Shown here: piece after piece, positions 41,258-52,930 of the stretch | Layout: the number at the start of each line of letters is the position of its first letter | How positions within the stretch are numbered: the stretch's first letter is position 1 | Assembly: GCA_037127315.1 (NCBI GenBank) | Contig: JBBBDQ010000348.1 | Location: 2,479,501 to 2,543,500, forward strand | Origin: Ascarosepion bandense | Lineage: Eukaryota; Mollusca; Cephalopoda; Sepiida; Sepiidae | Reading direction: 5' to 3' | DNA: 64,000 nucleotides | The notes under the pieces: generated by a model | The model's input: only the letters and a program-made list of their open reading frames with translations | The model's database searches: none | What the model was told of the DNA's origin: nothing | Made by a program: the position numbers and the translations under genes

Positions 41258-41551
41258 GGATTGGTATCAAATATGGATTGGAAAGCCTTCAGAATGATGT
41301 GATAAATACCAAAGAGAAGACGTTTTTTAATCGAACATGTTTCTCTTTTATTAAATACTAATCAGAGATTGAGGTATGTAGTAACAAAAAGAAGAAAGGA
41401 ATTATGGTATTTTTATCTTCCTGGTATTTGAATTTTATTGGTTAATCAGGTTTCATATGCATTTGACTTGTTAAATAACGTTAGTCTAATTTAAGAAGTT
41501 TTTAATTTCAACACGCTGAAAACCAGCAAAAATAAATGATGTCTAATAAAA

Positions 41552-41585
<34 letters not shown>

Positions 41586-41875
41586 ATGAATATACATTAT
41601 AATCTGAAACTTACATAGACAAACTAGAATATTGATACACTTACATACCTAAATCAGTATTTACTTCCTTTTTTTCAGTTAGGCTGGGAATCAGTTAATA
41701 TATTAAAGCTTCGAAACAATGCATCATCTCTCCTTGAATTCGATGCGCCATTAATAATATTAACATCGGTTTGATAAGTGAAATGCCCGAGAAACCGGAT
41801 TAAACAATGAAAGTCAAAGAATGCAAAAATAAAAATTACCAGAATTTGTTTTTCCAATCTTATTCTCTGATGTAC

Positions 41876-41990
41876 ACTACCGGCCATAATTATTAGGCCA
41901 CCCCAGTTTTTTAAAAGAAATGATGTATTTCATACTATTTTTAGTATTTATTGCCAAGTGGATGATTCTTAATAAAAATAAAATGGTTCT
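41876..41990 (+). repeat. Possible Tc1-like transposon end
   Basis: TACACTACCGGCCATAATTA, TTAGGCCACCCCAGTTTTTT resembles terminal inverted repeats of Tc1-type elements (GGCCATAATTATT.GG). No opposite end or transposase was seen nearby. Confidence 0.3.
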
Positions 41991-42289
41991 TTTGTTATTA
42001 TTACTTTACAAAATTTTACAAGGCAAGGAAGCAAAGATGAACTCGTCCGATTCACCCTAAATGTTCTTAAATTCTTTCATTTATGTAACCGCATCATTGG
42101 TAATTATTAAATATTTATAAATTCATTTGATGAATATGTTATTGTGCAATATTCTAAAATATTAAATAACTGACTGAATATAATAGTTGAAAACCTGATT
42201 AAGGCTTCTGTTGGGCATAATGTGGGGGGTTGGTTTTCTATTGTTATGAAATAATAAACTTATCCCCCACAAATTACTACGTAATTATA

Positions 42290-42490
42290 TAATACATCTC
42301 TTCCTCCTCTAGCTATGAGTCAAATAGCAGGACAGATTGGGTTCTATAGCCTTGGCTGGCAACCAGTCTACCGCAGAAAGCAATGGAAACCTACTGATGG
42401 AGAATCTTCTGCACAGTCAGTCATGTTTTGAAAGAGACATGATCGTCGAAAGCATGTATCACGTTTGTCACTTTACTGACTGACTTCCGA
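42290..42490 (+). mobile_element. tRNA-derived SINE (family T1), 3' part
   Basis: CTATGAGTCAAATAGCAGGA, GGTTCTATAGCCTTGGCTGG, CAACCAGTCTACCGCAGAAA, ending ATGTATCACGTTTGTCACTT and TACTGACTGA. The tRNA head is absent. Confidence 0.8.
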
Positions 42491-42764
42491 TGCAAAAAAT
42501 TGCACAGTACAATTATTCTTGCTGTATTATTGTTATTTTTATTTTTATTTTTATTTTTGGTCTTTATTTAGATATGCTTGGTCGCTATAAAGTAAAATCA
42601 GTACTTTGCCTCTATTAAAACCTGATACGCCTTATCGCTTGGAATTCTTTAATAATGGGAATAGTTCCTTAGAATATGATGATGTCCTTCAGCTATATTA
42701 CTATCCATTCTTATTCTTGGCCTCATACTTTGTCTTTATTCCTTGGCTGATGTAAGCATATTTG

Positions 42765-43075
42765 TTGTGGTGCAGTGGAAATCGGCTCGGAATGAGAAAT
42801 CGAGGAGCCGAGTTCAAATTCCCGTCGAATTCATTACATTCACTTAGCCGCAAATACCCTTGGGAATGGTATTAATCCGTCTCTTTCCTCCAGTTATGGG
42901 TTAAATAACAGGACAGATTGGATTCTATAGCCTTGGCTTGTAACCAGTCTACCGCAGAAAGCAATGACAACCTACTGTGAAATAATCTTTTGCCAAGTCT
43001 GTTATGTCTCTTTCGAGACATGATCTCCATAGCGTGTTTCACATATAGCATTTTTCTAACTGACTGATGTAAGTA
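42765..43075 (+). mobile_element. tRNA-derived SINE (family T1), full length
   Basis: Head GTTGTGGTGCAGTGGAAATC, GGCTCGGAATGAG, box B CGAGTTCAAATTCCCG, then the complete body and a 3' end TGTTTCACATATAGCATTTT, TCTAACTGACTGA. Confidence 0.85.
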
Positions 43076-43099
43076 TATTTAATCTGTTTGGATGAACTT

Positions 43100-43560
43100 C
43101 CATTTCTGGAATTTGACATCAGTCAAAATGGTTCATTATGTTTCTTTTCATGTCACCCCATCTGCTTTGATTTCTGCTTCCATCACTGTTGAACCATTCA
43201 CACACTCGAAGTGTATAATTCCCTCTCTTTCTTCTCCGTACCTGTGTTAGTCAAATGATCTCACTGCCATTCGTGGTCTTCTCACACTGATAACATACGA
43301 CCTCTTTCTGGCGTTTATATCTTCGAATTCTAACCAACAATAAGCCTGCAATGGGAAACAACTAATCCTGAGAAAAGCAGCTTCCTAAGAATTTTTTCCA
43401 GTCTTATCGGTCGAGAATATGAGGCTTTCTTTCAGTATTTATTTCCTTGTTTATTGGTTCGAGGGACGATTTACCTTCAAAAGAAGCGGTATCGTCGATT
43501 TCTTTTTTTCAAAATAAAGCTCTCAGAAGCACCGCAATTTATACGCGCGCTATATTTCAT
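43100..43560. other. No recognised feature
   Basis: Spacer between two T1 SINEs. No motif was recognised. Confidence 0.35.
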
Positions 43561-43564
43561 AAGG

Positions 43565-43855
43565 ATGTGCGTTGTGGTGCAGTGGATATCGGCTCGGAAC
43601 GAGAAGCCGAGTTCGAATTTCAGCTGAATTCATTGCCTTCACTTACGCGCAACTACCCTTGGGAAAGGTATTAATCCGTCTATTCTTTCCAGTTATGGGT
43701 TAAATAACAGGACAGATAGGGTTCTATAGCTTTGGTCGGCAACCAGTCTACCGCAGAAAGCAATGGCAACCTACTGCGGGATAATCTTCTGCCTAGTCAG
43801 TCATGTCATGTCTCTTTCGTGTATCACGTATGGCACTTAACTGACTGACTGAATA
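43565..43855 (+). mobile_element. tRNA-derived SINE (family T1), best preserved copy
   Basis: Head GTGCGTTGTGGTGCAGTGGA, TATCGGCTCGGAACGAGAAG, box B CCGAGTTCGAATTTCAG, CGCGCAACTACCCTTGGGAA, ending TGTATCACGTATGGCACTTA, ACTGACTGACTGA. This is the copy I used as reference for the family. Confidence 0.9.
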
Positions 43856-43859
43856 TTTC

Positions 43860-45420
43860 ATAAGGGCTGTAAGAAATATGCTCTCTTGTAGTCATGAGAA
43901 GATGACATTATATTTTGAAGGATTTTAATCATGTTAATTCATAGATTTTCTATTTTCTATAAATGTGACAAATAAAAAGGAAACTCCCAATTATGTCGAA
44001 TTCTGGTAAATTTAAGGTATTTCTTGGAATCCCCAGGATTTATATGCATGTCATATTAATTGCCAACCACTGAAATGTATTTATCTGTCATCGGGTTATA
44101 GAAATTGCAACAAGAAGAACCAGAATTTGGACAAAACTGCTATATGGCTAATTGTTCACCATCACTAGTCACTAAATAAATCATTATTCTCAAAATATTA
44201 CAATATATTAACTAGAAAGAAGAGTCAAAGACCACAAATCTACCTTCGCCAAGACAATATGAACATCATGTCAGCGATTAGCAAGCGATAATTATTTAAA
44301 TGAGAAAGAATAACTGCAATGAACTTGACTGCTCTCAAGAGACAAAACACAAAAAATGAAGTCCACTGCTCTCAAAATTAAACGCATACTTAAAATGAAA
44401 CCAGGGAGTTAATTCAGCATTTAAAATAATCTAGTTGTGTGTTTAGTATTTGGCATTTAAAAGGCAAAAATTGGATTTTAGTGATAAAACCTGAAAAATT
44501 ACCAAGAAACTTGATTCCTTACTGGATCGAACGAAAAATCTGATCAATTCGTACCATTCATTCCGTAAAGTTTCATCCTAACCCATCCAGCGGATCTTAA
44601 GATATCTTGATTACGATTAGAAAACTAAACAAGCAAAAACTTAACAGGTGTTTTTTTTTTTTTTTTAGTTTCATCTTGATTTTATATTTTTTTTATTAAC
44701 GAAATTTGATTAAGACTCATGACCGGAGACAACTAAGGGTCCAGTTTAGATTTAGTTTTGGTCCTAGAAAAAGAGATCGCTGATTCCATCGAGAGAAAAA
44801 TCACCCCTGGTCGTTGACTTCAAGCTGGAAAGCTGTTTTATTATCCCACCCGTTGCGGACATAGTTGTAGACCTCATCCTGCCCATTCTGTTACATATTG
44901 ATCGACCCTAAAAAACAGTTTGCCAATATTTGTTTACCTGCTAGGTATCTAGTCAATTTTCTCACTGTAACATGATGGAAGTACGTGGGGTAATGTGTTT
45001 TTAAGCTTGTCTCGTGAGAACAATTGCAACTAAATAGTGTGTCTGAAGCCGTAGGGAGACTGTTAATGTTTATTTGATTTGGCCTTGTGTCATACTGTAT
45101 GCCCCGGAAAGGGATATCATTCGAGGTAGTTAAGTGGGTGACACGACTATGAAACGGAACTTCCGACAGCATTGTATTCAAGCTCCTCCACTGCAATATA
45201 CACATTATATACATTAAAACTACTTTTAGAAGTTCAAAATATTAACTGATTTTTTAGTATATAAAAAATCTTAAGTAAACAAAAGAAAAGTCATTATTTC
45301 ACATACAATAATAAAATGATTTGTATTGTGTTTTTGACAGTGATAAAACCTAATATATATCAATTAAGAAAATGAAAACAAGTCAAAAATCCAAAGCTGA
45401 GAAATATAACTTAGGTTTTT
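43860..45420. other. No recognised feature
   Basis: One minus-strand frame of 107 codons (44891-45214) has no recognisable motif and is within chance expectation. A T run at 44650-44667. Confidence 0.35.
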
Positions 45421-45424
45421 TTAT

Positions 45425-45790
45425 GGTTTTGCCCCAAGCAAGGCGGTATCGCCACTGGTACTAGGGGGGCTAAATAAGAAAAAAAGTTTAGATAGGAGGA
45501 GAGTAAAGAGAAAGATGAACCAGCAACAGGGGGTGATAGAGAAAGGGCAAGAGAAGGATTGAAACACAGGCGTGAAGTCAGTTGCAAAGGTAGAGAGAAA
45601 TGATAAGAACAAGATATACAGGGTGATGTAGAAAGAACTGCAGTGTACAAGAGATGGGAACTGACATTGCATTTAAAATTGTTGGAGGTTGTATCCGTCA
45701 GGAAAGGAAGTATATAAGGGAGTTCCACAGGCGGGAAGTGCGAGAAAAGAAGCTGTTGGGGTAGAATTTTCGAGAAGAGAAAATATTCAG
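45425..45790 (-). pseudogene. LINE family A 3' end
   Basis: The tail is complementary to GCCCCAAGCAAGGCGGTATC at 45432, with a C-rich 3' UTR on the minus strand. The C-terminal block (FFSRTSRLWNSL, then NNFKCNVSSHLL in a shifted frame) lies at 45680-45780. Confidence 0.75.
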
Positions 45791-45895
45791 GTTAGCTGGA
45801 CAAATCAAATAAATACTAATAAAGAAAACCCTGTAAATGTGGTAAAAACTAAAAGAATTAATAAACAATACTTATAGAAATATAAACAATAATAT

Positions 45896-46214
45896 CTAAG
45901 TCTAAATTTATATGTAAATGGAACTTTGTCTGTGTGTATGTGGGTGTGTGTGTACGTTACCTTAGACTCCGAAACGGCTGAACTGATTTTCTTGAAAATT
46001 TACAAAGTTGTACTATAAGCGTCTGCGAGTGTTCTTAGCTAGATTTTGTGTCGAGGTACCCCCGATAAATATCGAAAATCGATAATCGAAAAAATCGGAT
46101 TATAGAAGGAGTGGTCCGATTTTAATAAAATTTCATACACTCATAGACAAAGACATAAGAAACGACATTCAGAAGTTTCAAGGTTACAGTTCTTACAATA
46201 GTGCAGAAAATCGA

Positions 46215-46245
<31 letters not shown>

Positions 46246-46970
46246 GCAAGATGTTTGTGTGTGTGTCTGTTTATCTGCCTGTATGTCTGCATTTTTTCCG
46301 CCCTTTTATTTTAGCTTTTGCTTCGGGTTTGGCTCTAAGTAGGTATAATTGTAGTTTTTAGTCTCAGCCATGATACCATTTACTCAGAAGACATATTTAG
46401 CCTTCAAAATTCGGTTTACGACGAAAACAACTTATTTGATATCGATACCAGGAAATCAAAATTTGACTTGCATCCATTCATTTTTCTTTCAGTCTACGGT
46501 TTTGCTTTAACTGGAAACGACTATTGCTTTTTAGTCTTTCGTGCCAACGTCCAAAGAGTCTGAGTTCCAGGACCATGGATTAGTTTTAAAGCTTCTATTA
46601 CAACCGAGCAACGCCGGGCTATACTGCTAGTTTAATAATAGAACAAAATTATTTCTACAAGAAAGAAATAATAACATTAAAGAATAATTCGATTTATTAA
46701 GGTAAATTTTCGTGTAATTCAATAAAAACTAATAATTACCTTAATTTTTCAGACTTTGTATTTTTTCTTTTCGTATAGTTTATGCCCAATGCCTTGGTAG
46801 GGCATTCCAGCCTGACTAAAATGAGAATATATTATTATTATTTCATTTACACTAATTGCATTCTTCGGATTATTTCTTGCGTGCCAACATCCAAAGAGTC
46901 TGGGCTCCAGGACCATGGATTAGTTTTAAAGCTTTCATTACACCCGAGCAACGCCGGGCTATACTGCTAG
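45896..46970 (+). mobile_element. Helitron-like element with two 3' termini, flanked by a 21-bp direct repeat
   Basis: The 5' end TCTAAATTTATATGTAAATG, GAACTTTGTCTGTGTG and AGACTCCGAAACGGCTGAAC match 9937-10697. A terminus CGAGCAACGCCGGG...CTGCTAG occurs at 46630, and a second, with its preceding 90 bp (GTGCCAACATCCAAAGAGTC, TGGGCTCCAGGACCATGG), at 46970. A 21-bp sequence beginning TAGAAATATAAACAATAAT lies at both 45875-45895 and 46971-46991. Helitrons normally make no target duplication, so the flanking repeat needs another explanation. Confidence 0.65.
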
Positions 46971-46989
46971 TAGAAATATAAACAATAAT

Positions 46990-47640
46990 ATGTATTATAA
47001 ATGAAATGTATAATAATTGCGAACTATATGAAATTCTTATATTACTGTTATCAATATTTACATTTTCCAGTAAAACATAAAATTCGTCATCATTCCTTGA
47101 GTGCATCACACCATAATTCCAAAGAAATTGTAACTAAAGGTTACTTTGAATTTTTTGAATTTGAATATTTGAATTTTTAAAGGTCACTAATGACCTTTCA
47201 AAATTCAAATCTTAAATAAATGAAAAATACTATTTTGAGACGTTTTTAATTTATACTGTGTTTAAAGTAGCACAAAAACTTAGTAAATTCTAAAATGTTT
47301 GTTTCAAATTCAGCGTGAAATATCTCAAAAACATTTTGAATTGAGAAAATTTTTTTTTTTAAATTTTTTTTTAAACCAATGAATCAGATTTAATGCGAGA
47401 TCTTTTGTTACGTGAGATTTTGAAGATATCGATACGAAGAGTTTGCGATTTAAAGAACTGAACGGAAATGAAATTGTACCCTACTTTTCGATTTGAAGAA
47501 CACAATTTTCGACCGGAATTTGTATTTCAGATCATATCGGTCTTTCTGACCAAATATTTTGGCCGGAATTGGACCGAATCAGAGTTAAAGTGAGGTTTTA
47601 AAGTTCTACAGACTGAATTACGGAATTAAATGCTATTTCT
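46990..47640. other. No recognised feature
   Basis: AT-rich sequence. A short imperfect repeat TTTGAATTTTTTGAATTTGA occurs at 47146. No gene seen. Confidence 0.35.
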
Positions 47641-47644
47641 TATA

Positions 47645-48000
47645 AATTATAGTTTCTGTTGTTAAAACTGGACTAGCAGTTGTTTCTGACTCCGCTAATT
47701 ATCGCCCTATCAGCCTCCTACCGATCTTTGACAAAGTGTTCGAAGCCATCATCAACGCCGAGGTGGTACAACATCTCACAGCCCATAGACTCTTCTCTGA
47801 CAAACAGTATGGCTTCCGGTTCACCAGGTCTACTGCTGATATGCTCACGACCATCACTCCAGCAGCTTCTTTTCTCGAACTTCCCGCTTGTGGAATTCTC
47901 TTCCCCATACTTGCTTTCCTGACAGTTACAATCTCGAAGAATTTAAATGTAAAGTCAATAGACATCTCCTGTCACACTAACTTACATCCTCTCTCTCATG
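47645..48000 (+). pseudogene. LINE family A, RT N-terminus fused to C-terminus by internal deletion
   Basis: VSDSANYRPISLLPIFDKVF, EAIINAEVVQHLTAHRLFSD, KQYGFRFTRSTADMLTTIT is the start of a Jockey-type RT domain. At about 47860 it joins directly, out of frame, to FFSRTSRLWNSLPHTCFPDS, YNLEEFKCKVNRHLLSH. About 1 kb encoding the catalytic palm is missing. Good codon integrity on both sides suggests a fairly recent deletion. Confidence 0.8.
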
Positions 48001-48440
48001 CTTTTCTACATCCACCCCACTTTCATCAGTACTCTCTTCCTACTCATACTCGCTTCCTGACACCCCCTGCAACCTCTCACTCCGCATAACATTCCTCCTC
48101 GTCCACCCCACTTTCATCAGCAATTTCTTTCCTCTCCTACTCTCTTCCTGACACCCCCTGCAACCTCTCACTCCTCATAACATTCCTCCTCGTCCACCCC
48201 ACTCTCATCAGTACTCTCTTCCCTCTCCTACTCCCTTCCTGACACCCCCTGCAACCTCTCACTCCGCATAACATTCCTCCTCGTCCACCCCACTTTCATC
48301 AGTAATTTCTTTCCTCTCCTACTCTCTTCCTGACACCCCCTGCAACCTCTCACTCCTCATAACATTCCTCCTATACAACCCCCTGCACAACAGAGGCAGT
48401 AAAATGCCTTGCTTGAGGCACACGATTAAAAAAAAAGGTC
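48001..48440 (+). repeat. LINE family A 3' UTR minisatellite (dimeric, 91-bp units) and tail
   Basis: Units start at 48009, 48101, 48192 and 48283 (ATCC/GTCCACCCCACTYTCATCAG, then CTGACACCCCCTGCAACCTC). Units 1 and 3 end in CACTCCGCATAAC, units 2 and 4 in CACTCCTCATAAC and share CAATTTCTTTCC or TAATTTCTTTCC, so the array is built from 183-bp dimers. The tail ACAACCCCCTGCACAACAGA, GGCAGTAAAATGCCTTGC, TTGAGGC ends in A(9). Confidence 0.85.
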
Positions 48441-48444
48441 CTAA

Positions 48445-49190
48445 TTTGTCCGCCACAAACGCTAGTTTATGAGTCAGTTATTAACCTAGATTTATCTGCC
48501 GGTTCGCTTAATAAAGATTTTTAGATTAACGCCATTGCAGAAATTTTAGTACTTGGGTACGTTCTTGGTATTTTTCATGTAGTTGCTACATATCCATGTT
48601 AGATACAGGTAACCCGTTTAAGTGTGCCTTTTTTTTAAATTACTGATTGCTTTTTCCATTCATGTTGGAGTAGTCTGCAAAGAGTCATAAGTCGATGAAT
48701 CCCACATACCTGAAACACCGTTACTGAAGATTTTAAATTTTAGCGCATGGTGTATTTCATAAAACAGACACAATTCCCTGCCACCACTTACGGAGAACTG
48801 CTTCTCTTTATGTCTCGTTTTTTCTTTTGTACTTTGATCTGAGGTTATGAAATAATTGAAATTGACTTCTCTCGCGATACTTTTACCTCTCATTCCCCTG
48901 GTTAGATTTACCGCCAGCCACGTGAACATGTGTTATTTGTATTAGCTGATGATGTGCCGACAGGTAGATCATTTTCCAGACTGGGGCCTCGTTGTCTACC
49001 AGTGCATCGCGGTTGATCGACAGTCGGTGCCATGGACTAATCAATTACATTCCATTTGCACCGGGAAATAGTATCAGAAACGGGTATCAAGATACTTCGT
49101 AATCATTCATAAAAATGCAAATTTTTATTTCAAGTATATAATGTTCACAGACTTCAGCGTCTATTCTTGTATTAATTTATGTTAAGGCAT
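48445..49190. other. No recognised feature
   Basis: Mixed-composition sequence with short frames on the minus strand (48660-48929). No family was recognised. Confidence 0.35.
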
Positions 49191-49194
49191 GCAC

Positions 49195-49305
49195 ATATGT
49201 TAACCACGTAGACAACCAGTAGATTCTACACCGAAGTTAAGCAACGTCGAACCAGGACAGTACTGAAACGGGTGACTGCTTCGGAATACGTGCTATAAAT
49301 GGTGT
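49195..49305 (+). pseudogene. 5S rRNA-like pseudogene, decayed
   Basis: ACACCGAAGTTAAGCAACGT, CGAACCAGGACAGTACTGAA, ACGGGTGACTGCTTCGGAAT follows the order of 5S rRNA (CACCGAAGTTAAGCAACGTC...GGTCAGTACT...GGGTGACCGC). The first 35 nt are poorly matched. Confidence 0.65.
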
Positions 49306-49384
49306 AAACAAACCGAATTCCAATTCTTGTTAAAATCTTTACTTAGAGATTCTTTCTGTATTTGTCTACAATTCTGAGATGTGG

Positions 49385-49475
49385 TAGTATTTATATTGTT
49401 CGGACTGTAGTTTTCATCATTAATGCCATGTTTACGACGTTTCAACCGTTGTACGCTCCGGCCTTGTTCAGGTGG
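49385..49475 (-). mobile_element. PLE remnant, hammerhead mutated at G8
   Basis: The minus strand at 49440-49471 reads CTGAACA, AGGCCG/CGGTT, GAAACG, then GTCGTAAACATGGCATTAAT. It matches the 7966 family, with G8 changed to C. Confidence 0.6.
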
Positions 49476-49499
49476 TATGAATTTTGAACAGAACCCTTT

Positions 49500-50060
49500 A
49501 TTTCAATCACTGGAGTATATCATTCTAATTCAGTGTGCGATGCTACTTCCGATAACCGTTTATTTATTTCCCTGTAATTCAATTCTCTGTGATATTTGTT
49601 CTCCACTGCTGTAGTTTGGTATTGAACTCAAAACTTTTTGTGTCAAGTCACTGGAACTAACCAACGTCTATATCCACGAGACCATGTGTACTTTTGTTTC
49701 ATTCCAGGCAAACTTTGCTCAAAGTTCAGTTCTTTAAAGGTGAGTATGAATTGATCTTTCTAAGATATAACCCAGTGTGATGCTATATAGAGGCAATGGT
49801 CTGCCAACACCACATGCCCCCCTCTCGGTCGTACTGAGAAGATTCAGAAGAATACAGAGTAGAGGGTGGCTTAGCTGCAAGAGTACCCGAAAGGTTTCAG
49901 TGGGGATAGTCAACCATTTTTTAAGACTCTGTTCCGAATTTTCCTCTGTATTTAATTCCATAAACTTTCGCTATTTTTTAATATAACCGCAGAGTAACAG
50001 ATTTAAAATCAGGATTGAACTTGCCCCTCTCGTACCGGTCTGATGACTTTCATTTATCCA
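49500..50060. other. No recognised feature
   Basis: Short frames on both strands at 49734-49986. None was recognised. Confidence 0.35.
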
Positions 50061-50064
50061 AAGA

Positions 50065-50235
50065 TTAATGGTAAAACTGTCTTGCTATTTAATCCATAGC
50101 TGGAGAAGCGATGGATTCATACCTTTCCCAAAGATATTTGCGCGTAACTGAATGCAGCGAATTCACCTGGAATTCGAACTAGACTCTCTGATTTCTTGTT
50201 TGGAGCCGATAACCACTGCACCACAACACATTATT
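50065..50235 (-). mobile_element. tRNA-derived SINE (family T1), 5' part
   Basis: The minus strand has GTGTTGTGGTGCAGTGGTTA, TCGGCTCC, box B TAGTTCGAATTCCAGG and GCGCAAATATCTTTGGGAAA. Confidence 0.8.
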
Positions 50236-50239
50236 TATT

Positions 50240-50728
50240 TATAAACATCTTTGCATAAAATTCGGACTGCATAATTCTACCAGACTAAAATATTTCTAAT
50301 AAATATGAACGTACTATAATTGAAAACATGATAAGATACACATGGCTGCATATGCTTGTTAATGATATCTGCTCAAACATATCTGTTTTCCTCTCAATAC
50401 TTACTACTTACAGAGGTATAACGAGGCTAATGTTGGAACTGGGCTTAAATAACGTTTTAGGGTTAAGTTCTGCATATTCTTGTGAGATCACCAGTTAAAA
50501 CAAGGCCAGTATAGTCAAATTCCTAATCACGGTGACTTGTGACTTCAACCTGGCAAAGCATCCAAAATCTTTTAGCTACTATATCATTTGGAAGGCTAAA
50601 ATCAGTAAGATTTTCCCGAATTTCCCAACGGTCTCGCCCCATATGATCCTCCCCAACGACGTTATTACCAAAATGTCAGTTTCTTGATAAATCGAGCTAT
50701 CTAAAATTCTATCCCATGAATCATAATC

Positions 50729-50730
<2 letters not shown>
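50240..50730. other. No recognised feature
   Basis: No motif or repeat family was recognised before the (TA)n tract at 50731. Confidence 0.35.
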
Positions 50731-50766
<36 letters not shown>

Positions 50767-50767
50767 A

Positions 50768-50866
50768 GAAGGTTTCGGTCGAGTTTCGATCCCGGCTAGA
50801 AGCAAGTGGATGACTAGACACACTGATGAGCTGTGATACAGCAAAACAGGTTTGTATGTGGAGGAC
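50768..50866 (+). mobile_element. Ribozyme SINE family H subtype B, 3' half, first unit of a tandem pair
   Basis: Box B end TCGGTCGAGTTTCGATCCCG, linker, then the hammerhead 50812-50866: GAC, TAG, ACACA, CTGATGA, GCTGT-GAT-ACAGC, AAAA, CAGGTTTGTA, TGTGG, AG, GAC. G12 of GAAA is A, which should block cleavage. It is joined without a gap to the next full unit. Confidence 0.8.
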
Positions 50867-51171
50867 AAATATATTATGCTCTCATTATGATTGAGCTCTC
50901 TAGAGAGGGAAATTCTAATAACAGTACCACTTCTGCGATTTACGCGTTACTCTTTGGCAGTGAATTGAATTCTCCCGGTGACTAGTGTGTGTATACACCG
51001 CTTATATAAAACACGCTAAAATTTCCTTCTCCCATTCAATGCGCCTATGACTTAGGGACTAGAGACCGACTGACACCAAATCGGCCGAGTGTCTATCTCC
51101 GCCAGAAGTAAGTGGATGTCTAGCCACAACGATGAGCTGTGATACAGTGAAATAAGCTTGTATGTGGATGA

Positions 51172-51175
<4 letters not shown>
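50867..51175 (+). mobile_element. Ribozyme SINE family H subtype B, full unit, second of a tandem pair
   Basis: AAATATATTATGCTCTCATT, ATGATTGAGCTCTCTAGAGA, CACTTCTGCGATTTACGCG, GTGTGTATACACCGC, tRNA head (GCGCCTATGACTTAGGGAC, box B degraded to GTGTCTATCTCCGCC), then GTC, TAG, CCACA, ACGATGA, GCTGT-GAT-ACAGT, GAAA, TAAGCTTGTA, TGTGG, AT, GAC. Two core bases (C3, U4) are mutated. From the first predicted cut (after 50856) to the second (after 51162) is 306 nt. (TA)n follows. Confidence 0.8.
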
Positions 51176-51222
<47 letters not shown>

Positions 51223-51439
51223 CATATTACACTTGGTATGTAATCCAGGTGAATTCCAAAAGAGACGAACTCAAGAGAACTCATTGTTAATTAAATTTAT
51301 TTAATTTAACAGAGTAATATAATTTATAAAGGATTTTCGATTATTACTATGGATAATACATATTTCGCCACTTTGATGTTATTATCGCGGCTCGTCAGAC
51401 CCAATTAGTACAACAGTAGGTAATCAAAATATATGGATA

Positions 51440-52876
51440 TTTTGATTATATATATATAAACTAAAATAAATTTTCAAAATTCAAAAATGTTGAATGAACA
51501 TTTCAACATGAAATATCTAAGAGAGATTTCACATATCCGCAGCAACATAGTCTATATCAAAATGGAGAAAAATAAGATTAAAAAGGAGAAAAATAAGTAA
51601 AGAAATAAAAAAATGAATAACGGTTAAGATTTGAGAAATATACGTCACGAATTTTTTTTTTTAAATCAGTCTATTTTTGGTTTTTACTTTTTGATAGAGT
51701 TGTAGATGAAGAGATGGAAATTTGGCATGTCTAGTTTAATAGACGAAATGAGTTAATGAATGGGAGGTCGTTAAATTGAGAATTGGGTTAAACAAAACAG
51801 AGCTGAAAGGGAAGGGACGGAATATAAAAAATGTATAGCGAAAAAATAAAGAAGGGAAAAAAGAAAAGAAAGAAAAAGGAGAAAATATCAAATAGAAAAC
51901 GCTCGATACGTGTCAAACAAATTTAACTTTAAATGTTTAAATGGGTTACAGTTTTAGAAAAAAGAGACTTATTTGAAAAAGTATATTTAGGGGAAAAATA
52001 AAAATAAGATTTTAAAAATTGAATTAAGTTAATGTAATTAAAGATATTTTTAGGTACAGACAAATTAAATAACAATTAAAGAAAATTATACATTTTTTTA
52101 AAAATTAAAAAAAAATTAATCTTGAAAAAATATTTATATAAATTGAAAAAAACATTTTTTTATATATATATATAGAAAATTTATAAAATTTATGATGTGA
52201 AAAAAAAGTTAAAAAGATATATACTAACAGAGGAAAACGGGGTTTAGTAAAAGAATCCATATTTTATAAAGATAGACAATTAAAGGAGACTGGGAGAGGA
52301 AGATAGAGAGGTTAAATTACTATTTAAAGTTAAAATTAAAATAATTTATCAAAAATCATTAAATTTATATTTTTAATATCCTAAAATCTAAAAATTAGGT
52401 ATTTAAATTTTAAGTATTCAAAAAACTAGCTTTATGGCGGCACTTACTAATAATTTTTTTCCTAAGATTCAGGAGCAGGTGCTGGTAAGGATAATTCAAT
52501 ATTAAAAATTGTTCTAGCAAACACAGAAAATTCTTCGGAATACGGGCTGAACCTAATTTTTTTTTTTTCTGACGTATATTTCTGAAATCTTAACCGTTAT
52601 TTATTTTATTTTTTTATTTCTTAATCTTATTTTTCTTCATTTTGATATAGACTGTGTTGCTGAGGATATGTAAATTCTCTCTTAGGGATTTCATGTTGAA
52701 ATGTTCATTCAACATTTTTGAATTTTGAAAATTTATTTTAATTTATATTGGCTCTGTAATTTTAATTACATTGAGCTCTCCTCTTGTATCATTTTTTAAT
52801 ATTAAAATTTTTAATATTAATTAGGATCAAGTTCTTGGAATTTACCTTCCTACTTTTTCGTTTCGGATTAAAGTAA

Positions 52877-52880
<4 letters not shown>
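51440..52880. repeat. Large PLE foldback, arms about 180 bp, A-rich interior
   Basis: The left arm 51460-51650 (TTCAAAATTCAAAAATGTTG, AATGAACATTTCAACATGAA, AACGGTTAAGATTTGAGAAA) returns inverted at 52565-52745. The right arm carries a hammerhead-like core at 52660-52702 (CTGAGGA, ATATG/CATGT, GAAATG) and the left arm a mutated one at 51501-51542 (CTGCGGA). The interior 51660-52560 is A- and G-rich low-complexity sequence without a gene. 52760-52880 is PLE terminal sequence. Confidence 0.7.

Positions 52881-52930
<50 letters not shown>

Noticed and set aside
44891..45214. Minus-strand 107-codon open frame
   Set aside because: No motif, ordinary composition, and within chance length for this window.
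48945..48975. CTGATGA match
   Set aside because: No stem II and no GAAA partner.
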